Positions 51,895-60,378 of a DNA stretch of 64,000 bases are shown one piece after another. Under the pieces are notes generated by a model that was not told where the DNA came from, ran no database searches, and worked only from the letters and a program-made list of their open reading frames with translations. Position 1 is the stretch's first letter, and each line of letters opens with the position of its first letter. The position numbers were made by a program, and so were the translations under genes. The DNA comes from Catenuloplanes indicus (GTDB lineage Bacteria > Actinomycetota > Actinomycetes > Mycobacteriales > Micromonosporaceae): assembly GCF_030813715.1 (NCBI RefSeq), contig NZ_JAUSUZ010000001.1, positions 124,001-188,000 of the forward strand. The letters are read 5' to 3'.

Positions 51895-52104
51895 ATGCGG
51901 GTCACCGCGAACACCGACGTCTGCGTGGGCGCGGGCCAGTGCGTGCACGCCGCGCCCGCCGTCTTCGACCAGTCCGATGACGGGCTGGTCGTCCTGCGCA
52001 TCCGGGAGATCACCGACGAGCACGCGGACGCGGTCCGTGACGCCGTCGAGTGGTGCCCGTCCGGCGCCATCGCGCTGCCGGCTCACCGAGGAGAACACCT
52101 GTGA
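51895..52104 (+). CDS. 3Fe-4S ferredoxin (P450 partner)
   Basis: A 69-residue ferredoxin: the N-terminal half has CVGAGQC with Gly-Ala in place of the second cluster Cys, and the C-terminal half has VEWCPSGAI. Three cluster Cys mean a 3Fe-4S cluster, the type that feeds electrons to actinobacterial P450s. GAGGAGG lies 7 bases ahead of ATG 51895. The only complete P450 of the locus, at 33524, is its natural partner although 18 kb away. The stop overlaps the next GTG start. Confidence 0.93.
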   Translation: MRVTANTDVCVGAGQCVHAAPAVFDQSDDGLVVLRIREITDEHADAVRDAVEWCPSGAIALPAHRGEHL

Positions 52105-53681
52105 CATCACATATCCGCCGACGGTCGCTGCTGCGCGGCGGCGCGTGGACCGCGGCCGCACTGGCCGCCTCGCCCGCGCTGCTGGCCGCCTGCGGCAACG
52201 ACACGGAGCCGTCCGCAACCGGCCCGTCCGGCCCGCCGAAGGCCGGTGGCACGCTGCGCGCCGCGTTCGTCGGAGCCGGCGCGTCCGAGACGCTGAGCTA
52301 CTTCCACGGCGGCACGAACCTCGACTTCGTCCGCGCCCGGGCCATGCACGCGACGCTGGGCAACCTCGACCCGTCCGCACCGGACGGCGTGCGCTACGAG
52401 GTGCTCGACGGCATCGACGTCAGCCCCGACCTGACCAGCTACACGCTGCGCATCCGGCCCGGCCTGACGTTCAGTGACGGCTCACCGCTGACCGCCCGGG
52501 ACGTGCTCTACTCGCTGATCACGCCGTTCCAGGACGCCAAGTCCCTCGCGGTCTACAAGACGCCGGGCCGCAACTTCGACCTCGCCAAGGCCGAGGTCAA
52601 GGACCCGCTCACGCTGATCCTGCCCACGCTGCGGCCGATCGCGGACGGGCGGCTGGTGCTCTGCCAGGGCAACTACCTGGTGCTCAAGGAGGGCAGCCGG
52701 TTCGAGCAGGCCGCGCCCACCTCCGGGCCGTTCCGGCTGACCACGTTCGAGGCCGGGCAGGGTGCGGCGCTGGTCCGCAACGACGCGTTCACGCTGCACG
52801 AGGTGCTGCTCGACGGCCTGGAGCTGCGCAACATCGCCGACAGCGACGCCCGCGCCGCCGCGCTCACCGGCGGCCAGATCGACTTCGCCGGTGACCTCGC
52901 CCCGATCACCGCGCGCAACCTCGACGGCAGCGGCACGGTCACCGTCACCCGCAGCGAGGCGCCCTACGTCTCCGGCCTGTTCTTCCGGCTCAACATGACG
53001 CAGAAGCCGTTCGACGACCCGCGCGTGCGGACCGCGTTCAAGCTCGCCGCGAACCGGCAGGCCATGCTGGACACCGCTCTGCACGGGCAGGGCCTGATCG
53101 GCAACGACCTGCTCTCACCCGGCTTCCCCGGCTACGCCGAGGACATCGCGCAGCGACCGTACGACCCGGAGGCCGCCCGCGCACTGCTGGCCGAGGCCGG
53201 CGCGCAGAACCTCGAGGTCACGCTCACCACCGGCCCGGAGACGCCCGGCATGGTCGAGGTCGCCACGCTCTACGTGGAGAACCTCACCCAGATCGGCGTC
53301 AAGGCCACGCTGCGCGAACTGCCCGCCGGTCAGCTCTTCGCGGACTTCCCCGCCTACGTCAAACTGCCGTTCGCGGCCAGCTTCTCCGTGCCGGTTCCGC
53401 CGATGCCGCTGTACCAGTCCTCCTACGGCGGGAAGAACCCGTCCGCGCTCGGCTGGAACCGCCCCGATGTCGACGCCGAGGTGACCAAGGCCCGCGCCGC
53501 CGCCGACCCGGCCGCGGCAGCGACGGCCGCGGCCACGGCGCAGCGCGCGATGTGGACCGACGGCAACACCGTCGCACCGGTCTTCAAGCCGTTCATCACG
53601 GCCGCGGTCCCCGGTGTGCGCGGCGTGGCCGACGACCTGTTCGCGCAGTTCCCCGGCTTCAGCAGGGCATCGCTGCGGTGA
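52101..53681 (+). CDS. Family 5 solute-binding lipoprotein (metallophore importer)
   Basis: A 526-residue DppA/OppA-type binding lipoprotein: a twin-arginine-like start (IRRRSLLRGGAWTAAALAAS) with LLAACGN lipobox. Then PPKAGGTLRAAFVGAGASET, SPDLTSYTLRIRPGLTFSDG, SPLTARDVLYSLITP and FFRLNMTQKPFDDPRVRTAF follow, all standard family 5 blocks. The GTG start overlaps the ferredoxin stop (GTGA). With two permeases and a double ATPase it forms a peptide-type importer, probably for the metal-loaded or apo-metallophore. The coelibactin locus has a matching binding protein and permeases. Confidence 0.92.
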   Translation: MTSHIRRRSLLRGGAWTAAALAASPALLAACGNDTEPSATGPSGPPKAGGTLRAAFVGAGASETLSYFHGGTNLDFVRARAMHATLGNLDPSAPDGVRYEVLDGIDVSPDLTSYTLRIRPGLTFSDGSPLTARDVLYSLITPFQDAKSLAVYKTPGRNFDLAKAEVKDPLTLILPTLRPIADGRLVLCQGNYLVLKEGSRFEQAAPTSGPFRLTTFEAGQGAALVRNDAFTLHEVLLDGLELRNIADSDARAAALTGGQIDFAGDLAPITARNLDGSGTVTVTRSEAPYVSGLFFRLNMTQKPFDDPRVRTAFKLAANRQAMLDTALHGQGLIGNDLLSPGFPGYAEDIAQRPYDPEAARALLAEAGAQNLEVTLTTGPETPGMVEVATLYVENLTQIGVKATLRELPAGQLFADFPAYVKLPFAASFSVPVPPMPLYQSSYGGKNPSALGWNRPDVDAEVTKARAAADPAAAATAAATAQRAMWTDGNTVAPVFKPFITAAVPGVRGVADDLFAQFPGFSRASLR

Positions 53682-54631
53682 ACTGGGGCCGGTTCCTGAT
53701 CCTGCGCCTCGGCGCCGGCGCGCTCGCGCTCGCCGCGGTGTCGGCGCTCGTCTTCGCCGCGACCGACGTGCTGCCCGGCGACGCGGCCGGCGTCCTCGGC
53801 GGCGCGGACGCCACCGACGCCGAACGGGCCGCACTCCGCGCCGAGCTGGGACTGGACCGGCCCGCCCACGTGCGCTACCTGGACTGGGCCGGGTCGCTGC
53901 TGCGCGGCGACCTCGGCACCGCGCTGGTCGGCGGGCGGCCGGTGAGCGACCTGCTCGCCGACCGCCTGCCGCACAGCGCGCTGATCGCCGGGCTGTCCCT
54001 GGCCGTCGTGGCGCCGCTGTCGATCGCCTGCGGCCTGGCGGCGGGCCTGCGCCAGGGCCGGGCCCGCGACCGGGTCATCTCCGGCGCGACGCTGCTCGGC
54101 GTCGCGCTGCCCGAGTTCGTCGTCGCCAGCCTGCTCATCACCGTGTTCGCCACCTGGCTGGGGCTGCTGCCGCGGGTGTCGCTGATCCCGATCGGCGGCG
54201 GGCCGCTGGACACGCCGGAAATCCTGGTGCTGCCGGTGCTGAGCACGGTCGCGGTCGGGCTGGCCGGCGCCACCCGGCTGATCCGCGCGTCCGCCGCGGA
54301 GGTCGCCGCGAGCCCGTTCGTCGAGGCCGCCCGGCTGCGCGGCGTCACCGGTGTGCGGCTCGCGGTCCGGCACGTGCTGCCGAACGCGATCGGGCCCGCG
54401 GTGCAGTCGCTCGCGCTGGTCACCGCGGCGCTGACCGGCGGCGCCGTGGTCATCGAGACGATCTTCAACTACCCGGGGCTCGGCTACGAGCTGCAGCGCG
54501 CGGTCGCGAACCGGGACATCCCGGTCGTGCAGGGGCTGACCGTGGTGCTGGCCGGCATCGCGCTGCTGGTGCTGCTCACCGCCGACATCGTCACCCGGCT
54601 CGCCGACCCGCGGCAGGGACGGCACGGATGA
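53678..54631 (+). CDS. ABC permease, DppB-like
   Basis: A 317-residue inner-membrane permease of the peptide/nickel type: RFLILRLGAGALALAAVSAL at helix 1, the LGLDRPAHVRYLDWAGSLLR loop, and the coupling region VEAARLRGVTGVRLAVRHVL with PNAIGPAVQSLALVTAALTG. VVIETIFNYPGLGYELQRAV is the typical C-terminal block. The GTG start overlaps the previous stop. Confidence 0.93.
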   Translation: MNWGRFLILRLGAGALALAAVSALVFAATDVLPGDAAGVLGGADATDAERAALRAELGLDRPAHVRYLDWAGSLLRGDLGTALVGGRPVSDLLADRLPHSALIAGLSLAVVAPLSIACGLAAGLRQGRARDRVISGATLLGVALPEFVVASLLITVFATWLGLLPRVSLIPIGGGPLDTPEILVLPVLSTVAVGLAGATRLIRASAAEVAASPFVEAARLRGVTGVRLAVRHVLPNAIGPAVQSLALVTAALTGGAVVIETIFNYPGLGYELQRAVANRDIPVVQGLTVVLAGIALLVLLTADIVTRLADPRQGRHG

Positions 54632-55404
54632 TCCGTACCGTCGCGAAGGTCCTCGCCGCGGCCGTGCTCACGCTGGCCGTGCTCGGGCCGGCCGTCTCGC
54701 CCGGATCGGCCACCGCACAGGCGGGCGTGCCGTTCGCCGCGCCCGGCGCCGGGCACCCGCTCGGCACCGACGCGCTCGGCCGGGACGTGCTCACCCGGGT
54801 GCTCGACGGCGGCTGGATCGTGGTCGCGCTCGCCGCGGGCGCGACCGTGCTGGCGACGGTGCTCGGCGTGCTCGTCGGCGTGACCGCCGGACTCGCCCCG
54901 GGACGCAGGGCCGGGCTGCTCATCCGGGTCACCGACGTGGTCGCGATCGTACCGGCGATTCTGATCATGCTGGTCTTCGCCGCCGGATTTCCCGGCAGTG
55001 ACCTCGCGGTGCTGGCCGCGGTGGCGCTGACCACCACGCCGTTCTCCGCGCGGGTGGTCAGCGCGGCCACCCGTACCGTCGCGTCCAGCGCATTCGTCGA
55101 GGTCGCGCGCGGGCGCGGCGACAGTGGGCCGCGGGTGCTGTGGCACGACATCCTGCCCAACATCGCCGGTACGGTGCTCACCGACGCCGGGATCCGGTTC
55201 GTCGCGGCCGTGCACCTCACCGCGACCGCGGGCTTCCTCGGCCTGGGCCGCGGCGCGCCCGCCCCGAACTGGGGGCGGATGGTGCAGGAGAACCTGTCCG
55301 GGCTGGCGCTGACCCCGCTGCCGGTGCTGGTCCCGGCGCTGCTCGTCGCGGTCCTCGCGGTGTCGGTGAACCTGCTGGCCGACGACGTGCGGGCGCGCCG
55401 ATGA
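54628..55404 (+). CDS. ABC permease, DppC-like
   Basis: A 258-residue permease, partner of the preceding gene: HPLGTDALGRDVLTRVLDGG is the family's N-terminal signature, the coupling loop is FVEVARGRGDSGPRVLWHDI with LPNIAGTVLTDAGIRFVAAV, and ATAGFLGLGRGAPAPNWGRM closes it. The length is near the lower end of the family because the N-terminal tail is short. The ATG overlaps the previous stop (ATGA). Confidence 0.93.
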   Translation: MIRTVAKVLAAAVLTLAVLGPAVSPGSATAQAGVPFAAPGAGHPLGTDALGRDVLTRVLDGGWIVVALAAGATVLATVLGVLVGVTAGLAPGRRAGLLIRVTDVVAIVPAILIMLVFAAGFPGSDLAVLAAVALTTTPFSARVVSAATRTVASSAFVEVARGRGDSGPRVLWHDILPNIAGTVLTDAGIRFVAAVHLTATAGFLGLGRGAPAPNWGRMVQENLSGLALTPLPVLVPALLVAVLAVSVNLLADDVRARR

Positions 55405-56762
55405 TCGTCGAGATGACCGGGCTGACCATCGGGCCGGACCACGGCGACCCGGTCGTCGACGGCGCCGGCCTTACCATCGGGGCCGGTGAGGTGGTCGGGC
55501 TGCTCGGCGCGTCCGGGGCCGGCAAGACCACGCTGGCGCTCAGCCTGCTCGGGCACCTGCGGCCCGGGCTGCGTGTCCGGTCCGGGACCGTGCGGGTCGG
55601 CGGCGTCGACCCGTTCGGGCCGGGCGGGCGGGCACTGCGCGGCACCGTGGTGTCTTTCCTCGGCCAGGATCCGGCCGCCGCGCTCAACCCGGCCCGGCGG
55701 ATCGGTGCGCAGCTCGCCGAGGCCGCCGGGCGCGACCGGGTGACCGAGCTGCTGGCCGCGATGGACCTGCCCACCGAGCGGGCGTTCCGCCGGCGGCGGC
55801 CGTGGGAGATCTCCGGCGGGCAGGCACAGCGGGTGGCGCTGGCCATCGCGGTCGCGGCGGATCCGCGGCTGCTGATCCTGGACGAGCCGACCAGCGGGCT
55901 CGACCGGCCGCTCGCCCGGGACCTGCGCGACCGGCTCGCCGTGCACCTGCGCGAGCGAGGTTGCGCGGCCCTGCTCATCACGCACGACACCGCGCTGGCC
56001 GAGGCGCTCGCCGACCGCATCGTTCACCTGGGGCCCCGGCCCACCGTCACGGGTACGCCGCCCCGGCGCGCGGCGACGGCGGAGACCTCCGAAGCCGGCG
56101 TGTCGCTACAGGTCCGTGACCTGCGGGCCGGCTACGGGCGGCGGACCGTGGTCGACGGCGTGTCCTTCGACGTGGCGCCCGGCGGCTGCACCGCGCTGAC
56201 CGGGCCGTCCGGCGTGGGCAAGAGCACGATCGCCCGATGCGTGGCCGGCCTGACCGCCCGAACCGGCGGCCGCATCACGCTGGACGGCGCCGACCTCGCC
56301 CCGGCCGCGGCGCACCGCACACTCGCTCAGCGCCGGGCGGTGCAGTTCGTCGGCCAGGACTCCGTCGGCGCGCTCAACCCGCGCGAGACCGCGCTGCGGG
56401 CGTTGCGCCGCCCGCTGCACGCGATTTCACCCTCCGATGTGGACGACCGGGCGCACGAGCTGATCCGGCGCGTCCGGCTGCCGGAATCCGCGGCACATCG
56501 ACGGCCGGGCGCGCTCTCCGGCGGCGAACGCCAGCGACTCAACCTTGCCCGCGCGCTCGCGGCCGTACCCCGGGTGCTGGTCTGTGACGAGATCACCTCG
56601 GCACTCGACCGGCACACCGCACACGCGGTGCTGGACCTGCTCGCCGAACTGAGCGAGCGGGACGGCCTCGGCGTGCTGCTGATCAGCCACGACCCGGAAA
56701 CGATCACCCGCGCCGCCCAGCGCGTGGTGCGAATACCCGACCCTGAGGAGCATCGCACGTGA
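55401..56762 (+). CDS. Double ABC ATPase, fused DppD-DppF
   Basis: A 453-residue protein with two complete ATPase cassettes. The first has GLLGASGAGKTTLALSLLGH, FLGQDPAAALNPARRIGA, ISGGQAQRVALAIAVAADPR and LLILDEPTSGLDRP. The second has ALTGPSGVGKSTIARCVAGL, FVGQDSVGALNPRETA, LSGGERQRLNLARALAAVPR and VLVCDEITSALDRHTAH. Both keep the Ala-Leu-Asn-Pro tail usual for peptide transporters. One polypeptide thus energises the two permeases. Both overlaps are ATGA/GTGA. Confidence 0.93.
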   Translation: MIVEMTGLTIGPDHGDPVVDGAGLTIGAGEVVGLLGASGAGKTTLALSLLGHLRPGLRVRSGTVRVGGVDPFGPGGRALRGTVVSFLGQDPAAALNPARRIGAQLAEAAGRDRVTELLAAMDLPTERAFRRRRPWEISGGQAQRVALAIAVAADPRLLILDEPTSGLDRPLARDLRDRLAVHLRERGCAALLITHDTALAEALADRIVHLGPRPTVTGTPPRRAATAETSEAGVSLQVRDLRAGYGRRTVVDGVSFDVAPGGCTALTGPSGVGKSTIARCVAGLTARTGGRITLDGADLAPAAAHRTLAQRRAVQFVGQDSVGALNPRETALRALRRPLHAISPSDVDDRAHELIRRVRLPESAAHRRPGALSGGERQRLNLARALAAVPRVLVCDEITSALDRHTAHAVLDLLAELSERDGLGVLLISHDPETITRAAQRVVRIPDPEEHRT

Positions 56763-58060
56763 CCACGCAGGTCCGCCGTACCGTCCCGTTCTCCGGCGAC
56801 CCGATCGCCACCGCGGCCGCGCTCGCGGCCGGTGCCCGCGACCAGCACGTCGTCTACGAACAGCCGGGCGAGGTCTGGTTCGCCGAGGGGGCGCAGGCCA
56901 GCGTCGTCGTCTCCGGCGGCACCGCCGCACTGCGCCTCGGCCACGGCCGCCGGCAGGACTTCGCCGCCGGCCCGGCGCTGTTCGACGGCGTCCGGTCGGC
57001 ACTCGGCGCGCTCCCGGCCACCGACTGGCGCGTCTTCGGCTGGGTGTCGTTCGAGCACGTCCACCGGCCCACCGAGGACACCACCGCGCACCTGATCGTG
57101 CCGCGGCGGCAGATCCGGTTCGCGGGCGACACCGCGGTGCTGACCGCCGTCGACGACGCGGAGATGAACCGGCTGCACGACCGGCTGGAACGCGCGATCA
57201 CCGACGCCGCCGCGCCGCCGTCCGGGGACCGCGTCACGGTGAGCCCGGACGGCGACGAGGCCGAGCTGTACCGCAAGGCCGTCGCGGAGGCGATCGACAC
57301 CATCCGCAGCGGCGCGCTGGACAAGGTGATCCTGTCCCGCATCGTCCCGGTCCCCGGCGAGATCGACCTGCCCGCGACGTATCTGGCCGGGCGGCGCGGC
57401 AACGACCCGGCCCGCTCGTTCCTGCTCGACCTGGGCGGCTGGGCGGCCGCCGGATTCAGCCCGGAGATCGTCGCCCGGGTCACCGCGCACGGGACCGTGG
57501 TCACCCAGCCGCTGGCCGGCACCCGCGCGCTGGCCGGCGACCCGCGGCTCGACCTGGCCCGGCGCGGCGAACTGTACCGGGACACCAAGGAGGTCTTCGA
57601 GCACGCGATCTCCGTGCATCTGGCCGCCACCGAGATGGCCACCGTCTGCGCGCCCGGCACCGTACACGTGCAGGACTTCATGTCGGTCAAGGAACGCGGC
57701 AGCGTTCAGCATCTGGCCTCCGAGGTCAGCGGCCGGCTCGCGGACGGCGCCACCGCGTGGGACACGCTGTCCGTGCTGTTCCCGGCGATCACCGCGTCCG
57801 GCGTGCCGAAACGCGCCGCCTGCGACCTGATCCGCCAGACCGAGCCGAACCGCGGCCTGTACAGCGGCGCCGTGCTCACCGCCGCCGCGGACGGCACGCT
57901 CGACGCGGCCCTGGTACTGCGCAGCGTGTTCCGGCACGCGGGCCGCACCTGGCTGCGGGCCGGCGCCGGCGTGGTCGCGAAGTCGGACCCGGCCCGCGAA
58001 CTGGAGGAGACCCGCGAGAAGCTGCTCAGCGTGTCCCGGTTCCTCGTCCCGGCCCGATGA
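56759..58060 (+). CDS. Salicylate synthase (MbtI/Irp9 type)
   Basis: A 433-residue chorismate-utilising enzyme that makes salicylate from chorismate via isochorismate. The C-terminal anthranilate-synthase fold is clear: SGALDKVILSRIVPVPGEID, AAGFSPEIVARVTAHGTVVT, TQPLAGTRALAG (the GTR loop), EHAISVHLAATEMATVCAPG, LFPAITASGVPKRAACDLIR, and RGLYSGAVLTAAADGTLDAA with the Mg-binding Glu in ARELEETREKLLSV. No separate pyruvate lyase is needed. It is the last gene of the Zur-boxed operon and provides the starter for the ligase at 49496. GTG 56759 overlaps the ATPase stop. Confidence 0.93.
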   Translation: MTTQVRRTVPFSGDPIATAAALAAGARDQHVVYEQPGEVWFAEGAQASVVVSGGTAALRLGHGRRQDFAAGPALFDGVRSALGALPATDWRVFGWVSFEHVHRPTEDTTAHLIVPRRQIRFAGDTAVLTAVDDAEMNRLHDRLERAITDAAAPPSGDRVTVSPDGDEAELYRKAVAEAIDTIRSGALDKVILSRIVPVPGEIDLPATYLAGRRGNDPARSFLLDLGGWAAAGFSPEIVARVTAHGTVVTQPLAGTRALAGDPRLDLARRGELYRDTKEVFEHAISVHLAATEMATVCAPGTVHVQDFMSVKERGSVQHLASEVSGRLADGATAWDTLSVLFPAITASGVPKRAACDLIRQTEPNRGLYSGAVLTAAADGTLDAALVLRSVFRHAGRTWLRAGAGVVAKSDPARELEETREKLLSVSRFLVPAR

Positions 58061-58461
58061 CCATGCACGCCGCCGGAGCGCGCGGGCTGCATGGCGAGGA
58101 CATCATCGGGCCGCCCCGGGCCGGGGTGAGCCGTTCCGGGATCACCGGGCATTCCCAGGGCCGGCGCAGGACTCGCGCTGAGCGGACGCGGACCTTGTGG
58201 GCCGGAACCGCGTAGAGGGTGCCGGTGCAGGCGACCAGGCAGTCCTTGCCGACGTGCCGTGGATGCCGGTCAGCGCGGTGACGCGACCGGGAGGTCGAGC
58301 AGGTTCCTGCGGGCCAGACGCGGGAACCTGCTGGCGTTCGCCCCGGACTTTCCGCCGGGCGCAGCGTGGCCCGGTCGTGGGTGGCCGTCACGCTGCTGGT
58401 GCCGGGCGCGGGCTGACGTGCCCGGCACCGCGTGAGGCCGCGAGCCCGGATCGAGCGGATC
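58061..58461. other. Intergenic boundary of the metallophore locus
   Basis: These 401 bases separate the salicylate synthase from a convergent ferritin-like gene. The only recognisable content is a short transposase relic on the minus strand (58182-58256). No strong terminator was found. The flanking open frames are Arg-rich and without family pattern. Confidence 0.55.
58182..58256 (-). pseudogene. IS21-type (IstA) transposase C-terminal relic
   Basis: The minus strand reads HVGKDCLVACTGTLYAVPAH followed by KVRVR, recalling the C-terminal beta-barrel of IstA-like transposases (V..DalV.f.G..YSVP...). Neighbouring codons in the frame show no further transposase text, so only a small piece survives. 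It marks a former insertion at the right edge of the metallophore locus. Confidence 0.4.
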
Positions 58462-59133
58462 TCACCTGCGGGGCCATCGGGTGAAGGCGATCAGGTGCCG
58501 CTCGGACGCGGCCAGCAGGTGGGTGTAGACCTGCCGGGCATCCGGCGCGGTCAGCCCGTTGAGCGCGGCCGTCAGTGCGGCGATGTCGTCCCGCTCAGCC
58601 TGCCGGGCGACGGCGAGCGCCGCGGACCTGCGCTCGGCGCCGCGCGCGAGCAGATCGTCGTACCTCGCCTGGACGGCGGGATCGGTGAACGTACCGGCCG
58701 GCCGTCCTGCGGTCGGGTCGGTCACGCGGTACCGGCTCAGCAGCGTGCGCATCGCGTCCAGGTGACGGCTCTCGGCCGCGGCGACGTGGTCGAACACGAC
58801 CGCGTCGTAGCGGGCGGCGAAGGCGGCGTACAGGTCATGGGCGAGCTTCTCCTCCTGCGCCAGCGAGGCCAGCGTGACCCGCTGCGCGTCGGTGAGGCTG
58901 CCCTGGGCGGCGGTGACGGTCCGCCCTGCGCAGGCACCCCGACCGTGGCCCTGCCCCATCCCCGGCCCGCCCATCAGCCAAGGGCCGGGGCGGTCCGTGA
59001 CGGCCGGGCTCGCCGGGCCGGGGCCGCCGAACGGGCCTCCACCGGCCAGCGTCGGAGCGGCGACCGCGAGCCCTTCCAGGCCCAGAACTCCGGCGGCGAC
59101 GAGCGTCGCCGCACGGCGGGTGATGGTGTTCAT
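58462..59133 (-). CDS. DUF2202 ferritin-like secreted protein
   Basis: A 223-residue exported protein with signal (MNTITRRAATLVAAGVLGLE), then a Gly/Pro linker containing MGQGHGRGACAG. The DUF2202 four-helix bundle follows with paired metal ligands EEKLAHDLY, AAESRHLDAMR, RQAERDDIAALTAAL and LLAASERHLIAF. These Glu/His pairs look like a di-metal site, though the function of the family is unknown. ATG 59133 is preceded by GGGAGGAG. It neighbours stress-type genes. Confidence 0.85.
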   Translation of the reverse strand: MNTITRRAATLVAAGVLGLEGLAVAAPTLAGGGPFGGPGPASPAVTDRPGPWLMGGPGMGQGHGRGACAGRTVTAAQGSLTDAQRVTLASLAQEEKLAHDLYAAFAARYDAVVFDHVAAAESRHLDAMRTLLSRYRVTDPTAGRPAGTFTDPAVQARYDDLLARGAERRSAALAVARQAERDDIAALTAALNGLTAPDARQVYTHLLAASERHLIAFTRWPRR

Positions 59134-59272
59134 GACTCCTCCCTCATGCATCCCACGACGAGGCTCCCGAGCGGGGACCGCGTGCGGCCGGTGTACAGGC
59201 CGCACGGAGAAAGCGGCTGCCGGCCCGGCATGGCTGCGCGGACGCCCGCCCGCGGACGGTGCAGCGGTGCCG

Positions 59273-60178
59273 TCAGTGGACGATGAATACCGGGCAGTGC
59301 GCCCGGTGGATGAGCGCCTGACTGACCGAGCCGAGCAGCAGCCCGCCGAGGCCGCCGATCCCGCGCGAGCCGACCACCATCGCGGCGGCATGCGCGGACT
59401 CCCGCACGAACCGGTCCCGCGCGCCGCTGTCGATCTCGAGCAGGTGCGTGATGACACCGTTGCGGGCGGCCTCCGCCTCCAGGCGGGACCTGCGCAGTTG
59501 GGCGTCGGCGCGGCTCATCCAGACCGGTAGCGACCACAGCACCGTCAACTCACAGGCGCGCAGCGTCGCCTCCTCGAGCGCGAACCGCACCGCGCGTTCC
59601 GACCACGGCGATCCGTCGAAACCCGTCACGAGCGGCCGGGCCGCCCACGACGCACTCAGCGGTATACCGGGCATGCGTACCACCAGGACGGTGCCGCGGT
59701 GCCGGGCGGCGACGTCATTACTGGTGGCACCGGCCAGCAGGCCGGCGGCACGGGTGTGCCCGGCGCCTACGACCAGCAGGTCGCCGGGGGCGGTCTCACC
59801 CAGCAGGCAGGAGACCGGCGAGCCGACGACGAGCCGGGACGTCACCGGTACGGTGTCCGTTCCGCTGTGTACGCGGTCGCACATCCGCTCCAGCAGCGCG
59901 GCGCCGTGGTCTCGGGCCACGGAGCGGCCGTGAGCGGTGGCCGCCCGCGGCTGTGCGTGCACGATGTGCAGCTCCCAGCCGCGAAGCGCGGCCTCGATCG
60001 CGGCATGGTCGACCGCGATCGAGGCCGCTGCCGTGGTGTCCGCGCCGACGACGACCGCGTGGCGTTCGGCTGGCGCGGAGCGGCGTGGCCGGGACGGCCG
60101 GGACGGCCGGGCGGACGTATCCAGATAGCGGTTGACCGTGCCGAGGTAACCCGTGCCGAGCACGTCACGCGTGGTCAT
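59273..60178 (-). CDS. Universal stress protein, tandem UspA domains
   Basis: A 301-residue protein with two Usp domains. The first (~40-165) has VVVGADTTAAASIAVDHAAI and DLLVVGAGHTRAAGLLAGAT. The second (~180-301) has PLVTGFDGSPWSERAVRFAL and the ATP-binding G-2x-G-9x-G(S) motif in VVGSRGIGGLGGLLLGSVSQ. An unusual ~35-residue basic leader precedes the first domain. In actinomycetes such proteins belong to hypoxia/dormancy regulons. A 14-base palindrome resembling a DosR site lies 118 bases upstream, between this gene and the divergent DoxX-like gene. Confidence 0.9.
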   Translation of the reverse strand: MTTRDVLGTGYLGTVNRYLDTSARPSRPSRPRRSAPAERHAVVVGADTTAAASIAVDHAAIEAALRGWELHIVHAQPRAATAHGRSVARDHGAALLERMCDRVHSGTDTVPVTSRLVVGSPVSCLLGETAPGDLLVVGAGHTRAAGLLAGATSNDVAARHRGTVLVVRMPGIPLSASWAARPLVTGFDGSPWSERAVRFALEEATLRACELTVLWSLPVWMSRADAQLRRSRLEAEAARNGVITHLLEIDSGARDRFVRESAHAAAMVVGSRGIGGLGGLLLGSVSQALIHRAHCPVFIVH

Positions 60179-60295
60179 GTCGGCCTCCTCACCGTTTCGG
60201 CCTCACGTCCAGGACAGCGCGGCGGCGTACCACCGCACAGGGTCTTCCGGCCCGGAACCGCGGTGTGTGGCACGGCCGGATCGCCGCCGGGGAAC

Positions 60296-60309
60296 GGGCC
60301 GTTCGGCCC
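60296..60309. promoter_or_regulatory. DosR-like palindrome, copy 1
   Basis: GGGCCGTTCGGCCC is a perfect 6-2-6 dyad with an AT centre, the geometry of DosR/DevR sites (GGGACT-WW-AGTCCC). It lies between the divergent Usp and DoxX-like genes, 70 bases from the latter. Confidence 0.5.
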
Positions 60310-60378
60310 TCCCCGCCGGTGGCGGCGTACGTCCGAATGGGGCTATCAGGTATCCGTACCGGAAGGGACGTGAGCACC

